Shown piece after piece: positions 1 through 12,430 of a stretch of DNA of 64,000 nucleotides. Source of the stretch: Entoloma clypeatum. Taxonomy: Eukaryota > Basidiomycota > Agaricomycetes > Agaricales > Entolomataceae. The position numbers and the translations under genes were made by a program. The notes under the pieces were generated by a model. That model was given only the letters and a program-made list of their open reading frames with translations, was not told the origin of the DNA and did no database searches. The stretch's first letter is position 1; each line of letters opens with the position of its first letter. The stretch is from contig OY751496.1 in assembly GCA_963565915.1 (NCBI GenBank), positions 2,232,001-2,296,000 on the forward strand, written 5' to 3'.

Positions 1-2668
1 ACCACGCTCATCCTCTTCCTCGTACTATTGAACTCCAACATCCTCAGCGGAGTATACCTCTCCCGCTGGCCCATCACCTCAATATCCACCCCATCCTTCG
101 TCTTCCCAACAAACGGAAATCCCGCATCCCTCGCCGCACCCACCAGTGCCGCCTCGTCCGGCGACTCCGCCTTGTACTCCAGCCGATACGGGTCCGCCCC
201 GCCCTGCACGTCCGGCCTGTCCGCCAGCACACTGTGGCACAGCGCCAGCGCCCGGAAGAACGCAATCAGGTGCCCGCGCTGCTCCGACCCGCGGTCCGTC
301 AGGTCCGCCGCCAGCTTCGGCGACACCAGCGTCAGCTTGTCCGGCTGCAGGTACCGGTTCTTGAACGCGCGGTCCATCGTCATGAGCATCTGCTGCTTCA
401 GCGACGCGAGCTTCTCCTTGATGTCGTCCGGATCGAACACGTCGCCTTTGCCCTCACGCGTCGCTGCCCCGCGTTGAGCCTCCGTAATGCCCTCCCCGTA
501 GGCAACACCGTTGACGGAGCATTTCTGGAACTCCATGACGTTCTGCGTCAACGTGCCGGTTTTGTCAGAAAAGACGTATTCGATCTGCCCGAGGTCGTCG
601 GATATGTTCCAGGTTTTGGGGACGCAGGGGGTGTCGTAAGGTTCGTAGTACATGTCAATATCTTGGGAGATGAAGTAGGCTTGGATGGTCTTGACGATTT
701 CGATGGAGATGTACAGGGAGATGGGGACAATGTTTTGGAAGGCAATGAGACACGATCTGCGATGCAATAATGTTAGGCCGCGTTGAGCCGAAGAAGGAGC
801 AGAGCACTTACACAAAAGTGACGATGGCGTTGACGATGGGAGAGGACGTCGGCTCAGACCCCCTTTCGAAAAGCCTCGCACTGTTGTTCGTCTTCTCCTC
901 CTCCAATCCGTTGAATATCGCCGCGATCAAGCACATTATCAACAACACCCCAAAGTTGACGAGAACATTAAAATTCGTCTCCTTCTCGATTTTACTCCGT
1001 TTCGACGGCGTGTCCCCTCCATTAAGCATGATTTTGGTGTCGGAACCAGTGAAAACGACGAGCCCAATGACCCAGCTAGTGTTCCGAAGGGAGCAACCCC
1101 GGAGAAGGAGCTCGTTGATAGTGACCGGTTCCTGCTTCAGGTCCCCGTTTAACGGATCTTTGTACCGCAGGACGCCGTGGTAGAGGTAGAGGTTCTGATG
1201 CGGAGGTTCTGAGTCAAGGTAGAAGGAGGACCGCTCAATATCTTCCTCCGATGTGATGGGAGAAGTCGCTTTGACAGATCTCCGGGGCTTCAAGTTCGTC
1301 TCGCCGTCCAAGTTCTTCGTCTCCAGATAACACATCCCGTCAGCATCCGACGTCGACAGCACAACAATATCCGCCGGAACCTGCTCGTTGTCGCGAAGGA
1401 GGACGATGTCCCCCACTTCAAGTTTCTTCCAAAGCGTCCTCTCCCAACGCGCCGCCCCACCCGTCCGTCTCGACCAATCAATGACCCCGATAGTCGACTG
1501 CGCGTGGACCGATTGCTGATACTGCGAGAATGACCCAAACTTGCCCCACTCCGACGAGCCTTTGACAGTAGATTCGGACAAAGACGACTTGGACTTGTGC
1601 AGCGAGGCCGGGGGATAGCTATGAGAGTCCACGCTTTGGATGTCGTCAAGTCGCCGGCCGCCGGCACCTCGCGGACCCAAGTCGAGGCTGCTGTCTGCCA
1701 TGGCGGTATGGAATGTGTTGATGCTCGCCCGAGACTCGCCAGCCTTTGCCAACATAATCCGCATGCCCTCCCCCGCAACGCCCGCTTCCCTGTCCCTAAG
1801 CTTCCGCACTCCCTTCGTGACCTTCCCCGGGGCGTTAATTCCGAAGAGTTTCTCAAACCATGATCGAGGGTCGGTTGGTTGGTTGACGTTGCGCCATCCC
1901 CCCGCGAGCTTGGTAACGGCAGACGTGTTGACCTCTTCATCAATGACACCACGTCGGTAGTCCTCGATGCCGTCCTTGATGGCTGTGACTGTTAAGATGA
2001 AGGCTAGTGGGACGATTGCTATGGACCCCGAAGCTGCCCCGAACACGGGAAACACTGGCGATGTAGCGTTAGCAACCGGTAGAGCAGTATATATTATGAA
2101 GCCATTTTACCTTGAAGGATGACTAGAGACAAGAAGAAGAGATTGGCAACACTATACATTCGGGTTAGGAACTGAAACCAGAAGAAAGGGTAGGGACGCA
2201 CCGGCGAAACTGCTCATACAAGTTCTTCGGGATGAATGTAAGAGGTGTATACTCTTGCAAATTATGAGCTGGGACACCAGCAGTATGACACAAAAGCGAC
2301 TCACTCGTTGTCCGCACTTTGTTCCTCACATACCGAACCAAGACCTCCCCGTCCTGATCCACCTCCATTGCGGAAGGCGAATAGTTGACATAGACATTCC
2401 GCCGCACGCCGCGCACCTCATGCGAAGGGCCCGCCCCCTCTGACTCCTGCCGTAGGCGCTTTGTACTTGGCTTCCTACTTCGAAAAAACCTGGAGCGTTT
2501 CTGGACGCTCCTCCTCTTCTCCGCGCGTTGCTCGGACTTTATGGACTCGGCGATGGCAGAGGCCGCCGTGCGGACGGTTCGTAAACGTAGCTCTGGGTCA
2601 ATAGTTTCGTCATGTTCCTCGTCAGTGAGGTCTTCTGGTGGATGGTGAGTCCCACTCAGGGAAGACAT
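1..2668 (-). CDS. DNF1: Phospholipid-translocating P4-ATPase (flippase, Dnf1-like), 3' end outside window
   Basis: P4-ATPases flip phospholipids such as PC, PE or PS to the cytosolic leaflet of plasma or Golgi membranes. I read five exons on the minus strand: 2668-2305, 2253-2202, 2151-2111, 2054-812 and 756 to beyond base 1. All have GT-AG borders and keep frame. Visible landmarks, in order, are the family N-terminal signature KYTPLTFIPKNLYEQFRR (across the first intron), the first membrane segments (VFPVFGAASGSIAIVPLAF), the actuator-domain LETKNLDGETNLK, and the phosphorylation site DKTGTLTQN at about 552-566 with its catalytic Asp. The nucleotide-binding part follows (EYKAESPDEAALV near 170). 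A Ser-rich insert (SVDSHSYPPASLHKSKSS) sits before the DGET motif. The start at 2668 gives MSSLSGTHH; an upstream start cannot be excluded. The family call is secure; the Dnf1 subclass is inferred. Confidence 0.93.
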
Positions 2669-3580
2669 GCGCAGTAATAGATAGTTGGTGCGCGGATCGT
2701 GGTTACAGGGGGCGGGGTATACCGAGAACCAGCACGGCAGATGGTTTGGTTGTTTTCAATAAAAGAAGGGTCCAGAGATGGAGCGGACGATGGGGAAGGA
2801 AGGGAGGAGGATGTCAAGAACGATGAGCAAGGTGTGGCAGATGTGCTGTTTACGGAAGCTGGGCGACGTGGGCAGACCCCCGCCACTCCGAGTCTTCTTT
2901 TGATTTTGATCATCCAGCACAGACGGCCCACTTTGTTCACCGCGAACTCCTTACAATTCAGTATACTTACCGACAGCAAATTCCGTCGCCGTAGGCTACG
3001 ATATTACACAAAACACCGAGCTCAAGCTTTTGTTATCGGCTGGTAGAGGACCCTACACGTGTTCAAGGCGATGCACAGCCAAGGTCAGCCCATGTTGATC
3101 GTCGTTCAGGAGCTTTCTTGGCAAGTCTCTGTGTACATGTGTCACTGAGCTTCAAGAAAAGTAGGCTTTGAAGCGCGTGGGGCACGGGACGATCCAGTGG
3201 ACGGCCCCATACCACCCCCGATATTAGTAGTATTAAGACGCCCACTTGCATGGAAGTCTTCGCACTTGCTGTCTTAGTTACTTGGCACCGGCATGGGACG
3301 CGTTATTTAGATCACACGCTGTTACCAAATCTGTGCTCATTTCCACATTGATCGGAAAGTTCAAACAGTCTTCCTCAAGTCCACCTTTGACTTCGGAATT
3401 TCCAAGGTTCAAAGGTACTGTCGAGTACTCAAGCTGATCAAAACTTATTTGAGCTAATACTAACTAGTACCACACTACTGATAAAGTGGCCCGCCTCATG
3501 ACCTGATCAATTGGAACTGTGTGTACATCTGGGTCACCTCTCAAGATATTCAAACTTCTCATTAATCACTAGAACGAGCC
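2669..3580. promoter_or_regulatory. Shared intergenic/promoter region between divergent genes
   Basis: These 912 bases separate two genes transcribed away from each other, the flippase (-) and the TFIIIC subunit (+), so both promoters must lie here. I see no conserved ORF and no repeat. The small ORFs present have no recognisable domain. Confidence 0.5.
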
Positions 3581-6500
3581 ATGGCACCCCACCCTATGTA
3601 TACGACTCTAAATGTGCCCACCGTCACCTCTTATCCTTCCATAAAATGTTTACAATGGTCCGCCGACGGACAAGCCTGTTTCACGACAAAAACAGCCGCA
3701 TACATCATGGTCTGTTCAAATATAAAAAGGCGCGCCGCATACAGACAAAAAATTTCAATTCTAGACCCCTGACCACGGAATAAACCTCGATCTAGTTTCA
3801 GCCATCAAATCAACGAAAGAGACCCGCGATGGGATACCGCCCATCGCCTGGTTCAGAACCATCATCCCGTTCGACAAGTCGGACGTGCAGAGATGGCCTG
3901 AATACTCGCAAGGTTTGCCATCAACCCACTTAACCTGCCGCATAGTAAAATGGCTGCAGCTTGGGGATCTGCATCCCTTGGTTCCATCGACGTCGCGCTT
4001 TGGGACGTCGCTTTTTCTCCCAGCTCTTTATCTCCTGATTCTTGGTACGTGCTTTGAGAAGTAACGTCCAAGAAAAAAAACATGCGTTAACAGTCATCCA
4101 AGCTGCATCCTGGCCGCGCTGACCTCAAACATGGATCTCACTTTATGGACCGCATCAAAAAACTGTGTAAAAGGCGAGTGGCTTAAAGTAAGCTATCGTA
4201 TTTCCCCTTTCCTCTCGCCTCCCAGACTCTCATTTCCGTGGATGAGATATTTGACGTCACGCTATTCCTCCTCGAGATGCTTCCCGCCGACGATAGTGCG
4301 AACGGGATGACTTCTCGTGTTCTCAAAGCCCAGATAACCAGCGAGCATAGTCACTCAGTTGCCACTTCATCTTATCTTACGCTTGATTCAGGTATATGCT
4401 GGTCTCAACAAGTCGACTTTGGTTTCGTCCCGCCGCCTCCGATCGATGGTTCCCTTCTGGTGGTAGGGAGCAGGGCAGGCTTCCTGACATTCCTAAGGTT
4501 GCTTCAGCACAGCTCTGTCTGTATATAGACTGACTGATTCAATCTCAGATATCAACCAGATCAGACCATTCGGCACATTCAAAGCGTATCCGTTGCCGAT
4601 ACGTGGATCACCCACATCAGCATATCATCGTGGGCTCCCGTCGCCCCCGGGGCCTGTGAGTACATTCTTGCTGATAAAGCACTGTATTATCATCCAACGA
4701 GTATCCAGGCGAGGCCCATATCAGCTACGCTACTTCAGACGGATCAGTCCGCCTCTTGAAAATCAAGCAGGTTCTCCACGACAGCCTGGACCCATCTCTA
4801 GCTGGTGTACACTTTGAAATCGTCGCGACACTAGACGATGTCATCACTCCAGTGTGCGAGCCTGATAACGCAGGTATCACGGCGCTTTCATGGAATGAAG
4901 TTCCTGACAAAGGCGTAAGTCCCTTTCCTTCTCCGTTGGGACAGAAGAAGCCTACATTTGTTGATATGTATCCAGCGCATTCTTGCATACTGCAAGCCTG
5001 GTACGCTACACCTCTTTTGTTTTTCCCACCCCACCATGGCATGGTCAGGCCATCGGTCTTTCCGTCTCAAAACCATAAAACTCTCTGCTGGATCCTCCTC
5101 TTTTCATCCCCCCTCCGGTATTCAATACATCAGGTCGTTGGACATCTTCATTCTCACTCTTTTCGACGGTTCATTCTGTGTCATTCATAACGTTTCTACT
5201 GATCCATCAATGACCCCGCCGAGTGCTGAAAGCCCCGTGACGTCCGAATCTTTGTCTATGGCCGTCAGGAATGTCTTTATCCAGACGGAACAAGGTGTCG
5301 AGTTTGCCGATATGAATCGGATTACGGGCTTGGCGCCGTACGATGGGTCAGCCACGCTCATCTGGGTGCAAGAGTGAGTGTGGATGACAGAGCAACTGGC
5401 GCGGTCTCTCAAAGTCGACGCGCTTTTCGTTTCAGGGCATCACGGCCGTCGGATTTCAGCTATAAACACGATGCAAAGCACAGCAGCATGCTCGTGGTCT
5501 CCAGGATATGGGACGACCCAAGTGATGAAGCGATACTTCAAGATCTCGCCAGAGCTATCAACGGCGTAAAAACAGGTTTAGCTGAATGCCGATGATCCCT
5601 TTCAATTCTGATTGATATGTCTAGTCGCGGGCTTCGCCCCTCTCCATCGCCTCCGTCCGTTTTTCTTTTGGCTCGGGGACAAACATAGGCTTGCACGGAT
5701 GCACTACCCGCTATTGCACCTCCTGAAGCCGGAGGTCGGGGACCACTCTCTGCATGTCACCGCTCCGCGCTTTGCGGCTCTGACGCCTGATGTGCGGAGA
5801 GCATTCAGGGCGAGTCTGTCTCAGCATTTGTTCGGCTGGGACGTGCTTCTGTCACTGCGGCTGCGGCTCTCGCTGGCTGATTTTGCTTGGGTGGGGCTGA
5901 ACTTTTCTTTGCATTCGTAGCTTCCTAACTTTTGCCTTGATTCCAAGAAAAATGCTGACAATGAGGACTTGCGGAATGACTCCGGGAACGTCGCGCAGAC
6001 CCTGCTCACCACGATATCGCACCGCGTGCTGCGGACTATTATCCGACACCTCACCGCAGCCGTTGATATTCTCACCCGTGTGTTTTCCAAGGACAACCCC
6101 TTTCACGTTTGAATTTAATGCTAATGTACCTGTCCTTTTCTTTCTTTTTTATCTCAGCGAATGACGTTCCGTTCGTCTTCCGGATGGTGGTACAGTCTTT
6201 CCTTGAAGGCTCTCCGCCTGATCTGTCCGCCGAGGGAAACAACCTCTCGACGATTGCGAGGGCTGTGGTGTTCCCCGGAGAACAACCTGCGTTGGTGAAC
6301 AACAGTTTCAGTGAGCGTTGTCCGGCGTGTCAGGTCGAGGTGCAGTTGCAAGATATAACGACCGCTGTGTGTTTCAATGGGCATACGTGGGGTGTGTCGT
6401 GTTCTGTGTGTTTTGCCTCTATTTTTGTGCTTGATCTCACGGGGTTTTTTTGTTTTGGACAGCACGATGTTCGATAACGACGTTCATCCTATCGACGCCG

Positions 6501-6674
6501 TTGGTCCGCACATGTGTGGGTTGTTGCAGAAAGGCGTTTCTTCCGTTGTCGACGCCGAACACGCCGTCGGAAAACTGGCTGCCTGTCGCTGCGCAGGGTT
6601 GGGTGGTGGAGGAGCTGCTTGAAGCTGTGCATCGGTGTCTCTTTTGCAATAACAGCTTCATCATCGTGTTATAA
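3581..6674 (+). CDS. Transcription factor IIIC subunit, 90-kDa/delta type (WD40 plus C-terminal zinc finger)
   Basis: TFIIIC recruits TFIIIB and RNA polymerase III to tRNA genes, and this subunit family joins an N-terminal beta-propeller to a C-terminal zinc-binding domain. The gene is split by many short introns. The first exon (from ATG 3581) ends YIM before an intron that closes near 3767; coding resumes with TPDHGINLDLVSAIKS. Family-like stretches include ALWDVAFSPSS, NMDLTLWTASKNCVKGEWLK (about 4130-4185) and SDGSVRLLKIKQV (about 4740-4770). The end carries paired cysteines, CPACQVEVQ...CFNGHTWARC...CVGC...CLFC (about 6320-6650). The exon junction at W-ARC uses an intron with donor at about 6395 and acceptor at about 6461. 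Exon borders between 4500 and 6100 were not all resolved. Plain WD40 proteins are an alternative, but the NGH-W-RC zinc motif favours TFIIIC. Confidence 0.82.
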
Positions 6675-7017
6675 TTCTCTCTTTTTTTTTCTCCCTTCGG
6701 GACTGCACGTAAGTGTGTAGGGTAAATGTGTGAACGCTGTGATGTTTTAATTGACGGACGAACTTTTATATCATTTTATCGTCGTTGTTTCAGATCAACT
6801 TTAGATGGACTTGACCTCAAGTGGTCAAAATTATTCAAACAAGACACTAGAAATTGAAAAGTATTCCTTCTACTGATCTGGCTTGCGGTGGTTTATATGT
6901 TATCATACATTTGTCATCTTTTCGATGAGAGCGGCTTCGGAGATGTCCAGATATGATCTGATCACGACATTCATCCTCTCCTGTTCCGTTGAACCCCATT
7001 CACTTCTCACTTTCACC
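6675..7017. promoter_or_regulatory. Intergenic: TFIIIC 3' end and profilin promoter
   Basis: The region holds the 3' flank of the TFIIIC-type gene and the upstream region of profilin. It is AT-rich around 6740-6900 and CT-rich just before the profilin ATG (about 6972-7015), as is common in front of highly expressed fungal genes. I see no ORF or repeat. Confidence 0.4.
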
Positions 7018-7588
7018 ATGTCCTGGCAAGGTGAGCATTCTTAACTATCCATCGAAACCAGATCTAACGATTTTCCCAACAGCGTACGTCGACACAAATC
7101 TCGTTGCAACTGGCAAGGTGACGAGGGCCGCGATCGTTGGTCAACAGGGTGGCGTCTGGGCATCGTCTAAAGGATACACGGCGAGTCTCCGAATCTTTCA
7201 CATCTTTTTAGCTGCACAGATCTCTCAACTTGCTCATCTTTCATACAGTTATCCACAGAAGAACAGAACGCCGTCATCAACGCTTATAAGAACCCCGCAC
7301 AGGTGCAAGCAAACGGCCTCCGGCTTGCTGATAAAAAGTTCTTCACCCTGCAAGCCGGTGACCGCAGCATCTATCTCAAGAAGGCGGTCAGTCAATGTCG
7401 AATCGATGTGTGCATTCGCGATCTTCTTACCAGATAGATGGGTTTGTCTCATCTAGGCCGATGGCGCCGTCATCGTCAAGACGAAACAGGCGATCCTCGT
7501 CGCAGAATATGTTGCGCCGCTGCAGGCACCTGAGACCACACCCATTGTGGAGGGACTGGCCGATTATCTGATCAGTGTTGGATACTAG
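7018..7588 (+). CDS. PFY1: Profilin (actin monomer-binding protein)
   Basis: Profilin binds G-actin, poly-proline and phosphoinositides, and feeds actin to formins at the cell cortex. Four exons, 7018-7030, 7083-7180, 7249-7386 and 7457-7588, join to 381 bases (126 residues plus stop), the normal profilin length. The start MSWQAYVDTNLV, the middle GVWASSKGYTLSTEEQNAV and the end VEGLADYLISVGY are diagnostic. Introns 1 and 3 are GT-AG. Intron 2 (7181-7248) begins GCGAGT, because the only GT nearby (7185) breaks the frame, so it appears to be a GC-AG intron. The tiny 13-base first exon, ending one base into codon 5, is a layout often seen for fungal profilins. Confidence 0.96.
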
Positions 7589-7828
7589 GGTTGTTGGGGC
7601 GTAGGCCGTGCGGCGCATCACGAAAGCTCGTAAGCACGGAGATTTTCAGGCAGAGTTCTTAATTCTGAGACTGTAATGAGGATAAGGGTTGTTACATCTA
7701 ACTGCGAAAGTAGAGGCGATTGGGAAAAAAACATGACATAGTAACTTGCTGAAATAAGCACAAAGTTCGGAAAATCGGGATCCGGGTACATTTAAAAAGG
7801 GCGTTGGACCTTCTGATGCTACAGTGGG
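7589..7828. other. Short convergent intergenic region
   Basis: It lies between the 3' ends of profilin (+) and the HNH-domain gene (-). It presumably holds both poly(A) regions. Nothing else is visible. Confidence 0.4.
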
Positions 7829-9141
7829 TTACATTTCAGTGCTGCTAAGTCGATCATCTAGTCTACGAAACAGAGCTTCATCAGAAACAAAAGGTCCGCC
7901 CAAGTAAACAGGCCAGTCGAGAACCTCTTCGTCATCATCGTTGTCCCCGTATATTTGGGCAAGTATCTCGGCGACTCCAGAAGCATACAGTGCACGAGCG
8001 ATTGCAAGCTTTATGTTGCAGTACTCCGGATTGGGCCTGTCGATTCTCGCACCATCAGGTCCACGACCAAAGATAATCTCCCCGCCATCGCCAAGGTTGA
8101 TGGTGGGTGACATTATTTCAGGGCGAATTGAGCGGAAGAAGTATTTCCACTGTCAGAGTCACGGTGCCACTTCTCGGGAAGCTTGATACGAGTTATCATT
8201 TACCTGGCTGCCGCTTTTCACGGCTTCGATGCCCCATGCCAGTTTGGTATCGTAAGCTTCATGGGCATCTCCTTGCACGTTGAATGCATTGGAAGGATGG
8301 TTGATGTTGCTGATCACTTCATGAGCAAGCGGCCGTCCAGTAAAGCTTTCGAGCGCCTTTAGTGTGAGAGCCTATCGGATGTCTAAAGATTTGAGGGTGA
8401 ATGCCTGTGGAACATAGCACACACTTTGGTGTGATAACAAAACGGGAGTACGTGCGCGCATCGCGCAACTACATGAGGACCAGATGGATTGAAAGAGTAG
8501 CCGGTCAAAGGGCAAAAAAGTCCATCGCGTGAGTAGAGCTGGTAAAAGGTATGTTCAGCCACCAAAGTGGGAAGGGGTGGGGATGGCGCACTAGCTTCTT
8601 CAATGCTGACTGACTTCTCCTGGTGGTCGCATCCTCCAATAACACGGCAATGTCGCGCAAGCGAGTGGTATCAACGGACGGATGTGCAGTCTCTTGAGGG
8701 GTCTTCTTCCCGCCGGGGTTTCTAGCTGCGCTATTGAACAACGGGCAACAATTAGACGAGTGGATCAAACGCTCTTCCGGGGTGAAGTTAGTAAATAGGA
8801 ATTCCACAACCTCTTTAGCCCAGGTCGAGCCCTCGAACGGGGATGTGCGGCGCATAACAGGTTCAACTGCTCGCGCCCGGGGTCAGCAAATTGATTGTAC
8901 ACTAACGGTAAGCAGACCATTTACCTAGAAATGAGATGCCGTCAATCTTTTCCAATTCAACCAGGAACTCTACTGCCATCACGTCTGGAGCAGGGGAGAA
9001 GGTCAAAATGCTGTGTATCACTTTAGTTGCCTCGAGGGTGCACTTGGACTCTGACGAGCCGATTCTGAATGCGATTCCGAAAGATAGCTTGGATTCTTGC
9101 GCGGCAATGCATAGGGATATAAGATACTGTCCAGGAGTCAT
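7829..9141 (-). CDS. HNH-nuclease-domain protein of the basidiomycete type
   Basis: Read from ATG 9141 (MTPGQYLISLCIAAQES) through several short introns to the stop at 7829. The central part carries a degenerate HNH-2-like core: DGLFCPLTGYSFN (about 8478-8518) followed by VARCAHVLPFCYH (about 8428-8465). The expected CPLTG and AHVLPF blocks are both present and split by nothing visible. The last exon (8113-7829) reads LGDGGEIIFGRGPDGARIDRPNPEYCNIKLAIARALYASGVAE, which looks like the conserved tail of these proteins. They are abundant and often multicopy in mushroom genomes, and none that I know has a proven nuclease activity. The gene is divergent from the next one over only 139 bases. Exon borders between 8200 and 8900 are approximate. 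Confidence 0.75.
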
Positions 9142-9280
9142 ACAGTAAGAAGTGTCACGATGTCACAATATACAGTGGTCTGTCGCAAGCACCCTCCAGA
9201 ATGGCTTGCTCATCCTGGCATTGAAAATGGCCCCTTCGCTCGACATTTTCATCGACAACGACTAAGCCGAAGACGGAACG
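9142..9280. promoter_or_regulatory. Compact divergent promoter
   Basis: Only 139 bases separate the ATG of the HNH-domain gene (-) from the ATG at 9281 (+). Any promoter elements and 5' UTRs of both genes must share or overlap this segment. I do not see a clear TATA box. Confidence 0.4.
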
Positions 9281-11196
9281 ATGTCCGACGGCGTTGAATT
9301 ATCGGTCAAGGCCTGGTACAACCCACCCAAGGCCCAGCTGTTCTCCGATAGGCAGGTCGGAATCAAGATCCTTCGAGGGGATCTTCTGGCCTTGAAAATG
9401 CCGCATCCAAAGGCGGAGAACGTGAAGTTTCATTTACTCCCAAATGGAACCACCGCATGCCATTTTACATGGCCTGACGCTAGTCGCAATGGCGTGAGTT
9501 CATCTGGCCACGTCTTATTTGACGTCGTGACATATCGATACCACAGGTTCTGTACAAACACCTCAAAAACCGCATCTGTCCAGAATCGCCCGAACGAAAG
9601 GAAGCTTTTAAGGAAATGATAACCTCTCTATCAATGTGGGTCTGCCTCGTGGTCATGCTAGCGCCTAAAGATCACTAATCCATTTCTATATGTAGAAGTG
9701 ACATGAATTTCCAGGAAGTCGAGTACGTGCACTTGTACCCTTCTCACATTCAATATATCCTGATACTTTCCTTTTAGCCATATACACAAATACACACCCC
9801 GACGAAATGCAACAAACGCCCACAATAGCCGTTCATATGATCATGACGGCAGTCATCCACATCAACGATCAATTGTCGAACGGCAAGACGTTTCCGATTC
9901 ACGAGAAATACCAGCACGTGGTCATGGTCAGAAGCAGAACTCAAATATCGACGAAGCCCAGACATTACTCGACGACATGGCATCCACCCTTAGAATACCA
10001 AAGCAGGAGCCTGTTGACTTCTTGATCCCTCCAGCAAGCTCCACCCATTCTTCAGCTCTTGCCTACAACTGATATGATGTTAGATCATGATTCGGGACGA
10101 TTCGATAGCTTCGTCCGCCCCGTCAATACGTGGATCCTCTCTACCCCGCTGCAAAATTGTCTGTCAAGCTTTCAACCAGGTTGTATGACCTGCACAACTG
10201 ATGTTGATGGCTTGATCAGAAACCACCTCCTGAAGACGACGCTCCGATCAGCCTTTCAGCAATCGCACCAGCATCACCGCTTGTACGAGCATCCGTCCAT
10301 CTCATGTTGATGTCATGCTTGACTGACGACATCAGCTCAATCTGCCTCAGGCTTCGGGCACAACACCAACGCAACACAATCATCATGTGCAATCTTACAC
10401 CAACGGGCAATCGTCTTTAGTGCCACCAGCAACAGCCCATCAACGATCTGCTTCGTCCGTATGTTCATTTCGAATCCTCGAGGTCCTCACACTAAACCTT
10501 CCCAATACCCAGTCCCCCCCACCTGGCCTTCGATTCACAACAAAGAGTAAAGCACCACCGCCAGTGCTACCACCAAACCCCGCGCCACCACTCCTCCTTC
10601 CTCGCCAGCCTTCACAGGCACAACCCCTCTCCCAACCTCACATCTCCCTCAAACGCAGCCGCAGCCCCTCCTCGTCCGGCCTGAACAGCCACCCCTTTAC
10701 ACGACGGCCGCCACCCAATCCGAGAGACCTCCCGCAGATCCAAAAGCTGACGCGCGAGCTCTGGGGTCTGCGGAGACAGGTCACGGCCGACCTCGCCAGA
10801 GAGAGTGCCATCATATCCGAGCTGCGATCGCTGAACTCGGCGTTTGTGCCCGAGGCGTCGACGACGCAGATAGGGATGAATGGGAGTGCGGGGAAAGAGG
10901 ACTCGGGTTCGTTTTTTTTCCGCCTCCTTTTTTTCTTTTCGTTGGTTGGTTTTCCAAGGTCGTGCTGATGATTGGTGGTTTTTTTTTTTTATATCGTTGT
11001 GTTGCCAGTTATGAAGACGAGGCTTCAGATGGTGGAGCGGGAGCTGATGCAGGAGCGGATGCAGAGGATCCGGGCGGAGGAGACGTTGAAGGATATCCAG
11101 CGGGAGTGCAGGGAGCCGTTTGTCGTGCCTGCGCTGTTTGAGGCGTTCCTTATGATTTCGAATGTCACGTCGCAGGTTATGAACACGGGGGTTTGA
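9281..11196 (+). CDS. Hypothetical protein with C-terminal coiled coil
   Basis: Not recognised. The N-terminus (MSDGVELSVKAWYNPPKAQL) is followed by an intron at about 9494-9546 and then VLYKHLKNRICPESPERKEA. A long open stretch at about 9778-10072 includes TLLDDMASTLRIPKQEPVD. After further introns comes a Pro/Ser-rich part (about 10500-10720, many PPP) and then a helical, charged region LTRELWGLRRQVTADLARE. An intron at 10907-11008 leads to MKTRLQMVERELMQERMQR, a likely coiled coil. The last residues are VTSQVMNTGV. Charged coiled coil plus low-complexity Pro/Ser linker suggests a nuclear or scaffolding protein, but this is only inference. The exon structure between 10070 and 10390 is unresolved. 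Confidence 0.55.
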
Positions 11197-11674
11197 TTCA
11201 GGCGGAGAACTTTTTTTGTTTGAGGATTGAAAGCGTTTCTCTATACGATTCTTGCAAATACTATCAGGCGAGCATCTGGTTCTCCCCAGCAGGGTACTCG
11301 CCTCACCATAGACGGCGTCATGATCTTCCATTACTTAACTCTACGTACAGCCTGTCCATCCATCTGAGCCTCTTCTTTTGATTGTCGACAATGTACGAGT
11401 TTGTATCCTTTCTCACATTTTGTAACTTTATTGATTCTCTGGTGATAGATGCTAGCCTTTGGATTTACTGAGGGCAGCGTACAGCGGATAACCAAGTGGC
11501 AACGCCAAAGTTTCATCCAACAGGAATGTGCTGGTGGTTCGGAAAAAGGAGACGATATGAATATGCTACTTGTGCGGAGCATTGACTTCATCGGATCGTA
11601 CATGTTAGAATTGGACTGTTTCTTGAACAGAAAAGGACATTTTGATTATTGAAAGTGACTGGTTCTACAGTTCT
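11197..11674. other. Intergenic region without a supported gene
   Basis: It lies between two converging genes. A short open frame (11449-11652) has no recognisable domain or conserved composition. I see no repeat. Confidence 0.35.
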
Positions 11675-12105
11675 CTACACGCCTTGTCGGCAGATGGTCC
11701 CGGACAGTCCAATAATAAAAAGAATTGAATCAAGCATAAACGGCCGTGGTCGCAGTACACAAACCTATTCATAGAGTACACAAATTGGGTCAGAACAAAA
11801 CTCTTCTTCAATCCGAAGTTGAGGTAACGTACTTCTCCTGGATAAATATTGCTGCACCCGGAATTGACGTTCGGATTGTTCTCCATGAGGGTGCCGAGCG
11901 TGATCCTGCATTAGCCAGAATGGATTCGCAGCTGTCACCGGAAACCATGACATGGACAGTGGTGCAATCATGTCCTGCGATACCGAGACAAAGGGGCTAG
12001 TAGAGACGTGGGCAAGTCAGTTCTGGGCTGCGGGAATAATACAGAGACGCACTTCGCCAAGGGCAAGGTTGGCACAGGCAGTGTCGATCGTGCCGTTGTT
12101 GTTGA

Positions 12106-12415
12106 TGTTGAAACTTTTCCATCACGTAGATTAGATTAGATTAGATTACATCATGTGACCATTTACACATCTTTGATTACATACTTATTTGGTTGGTACA
12201 AACAGTAGTACGGTATATAAGACCAGGAAACTGTCAATATCAACAAGTTGTCTCTTGACTCTTAACCAGCTCCATCGCTCTTACCAGCCTCAACCGCTCT
12301 CACCAGCCCCACCCTTCTCAACCAAGTAAGTGACTAGAACGGTAGAGTAGAGTACTTCCACTGTAGCTGTGTTGCTCAGTACATCTGCGGCTAGTGCCCA
12401 GGTGGAACTTCAACA
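12106..12415 (+). repeat. Copia 5' LTR
   Basis: 310 bp, TG...CA ended. It contains four tandem GATTA units at about 12127-12146, a TATA-like box (gtatataag, about 12213-12221), a CT-rich stretch at 12245-12320 and a strong donor-like AAGTAAGT at about 12324-12331. Confidence 0.95.
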
Positions 12416-12430
12416 GGTTATGGGCCCCGA
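12416..12430 (+). other. Putative primer-binding site (half-tRNA iMet type)
   Basis: The bases directly after the LTR, GGTTATGGGCCCCGA, are complementary to the anticodon-arm region of eukaryotic initiator tRNA-Met (GGGCCCATAACC core), not to a tRNA 3' end. Copia-class elements of insects, plants and fungi are known to prime from an internally cleaved iMet tRNA. The match is by eye against the remembered core of the tRNA. Confidence 0.6.

Noticed and set aside
1290..1952. 220-codon alternative frame within the flippase
   Set aside because: Shadow of the long P4-ATPase exon, which has the conserved DGET and downstream DKTGT motifs.
10612..11331. 239-codon minus-strand frame
   Set aside because: Lies opposite exons of the coiled-coil gene that use consistent splice sites; composition is that of an antisense shadow.
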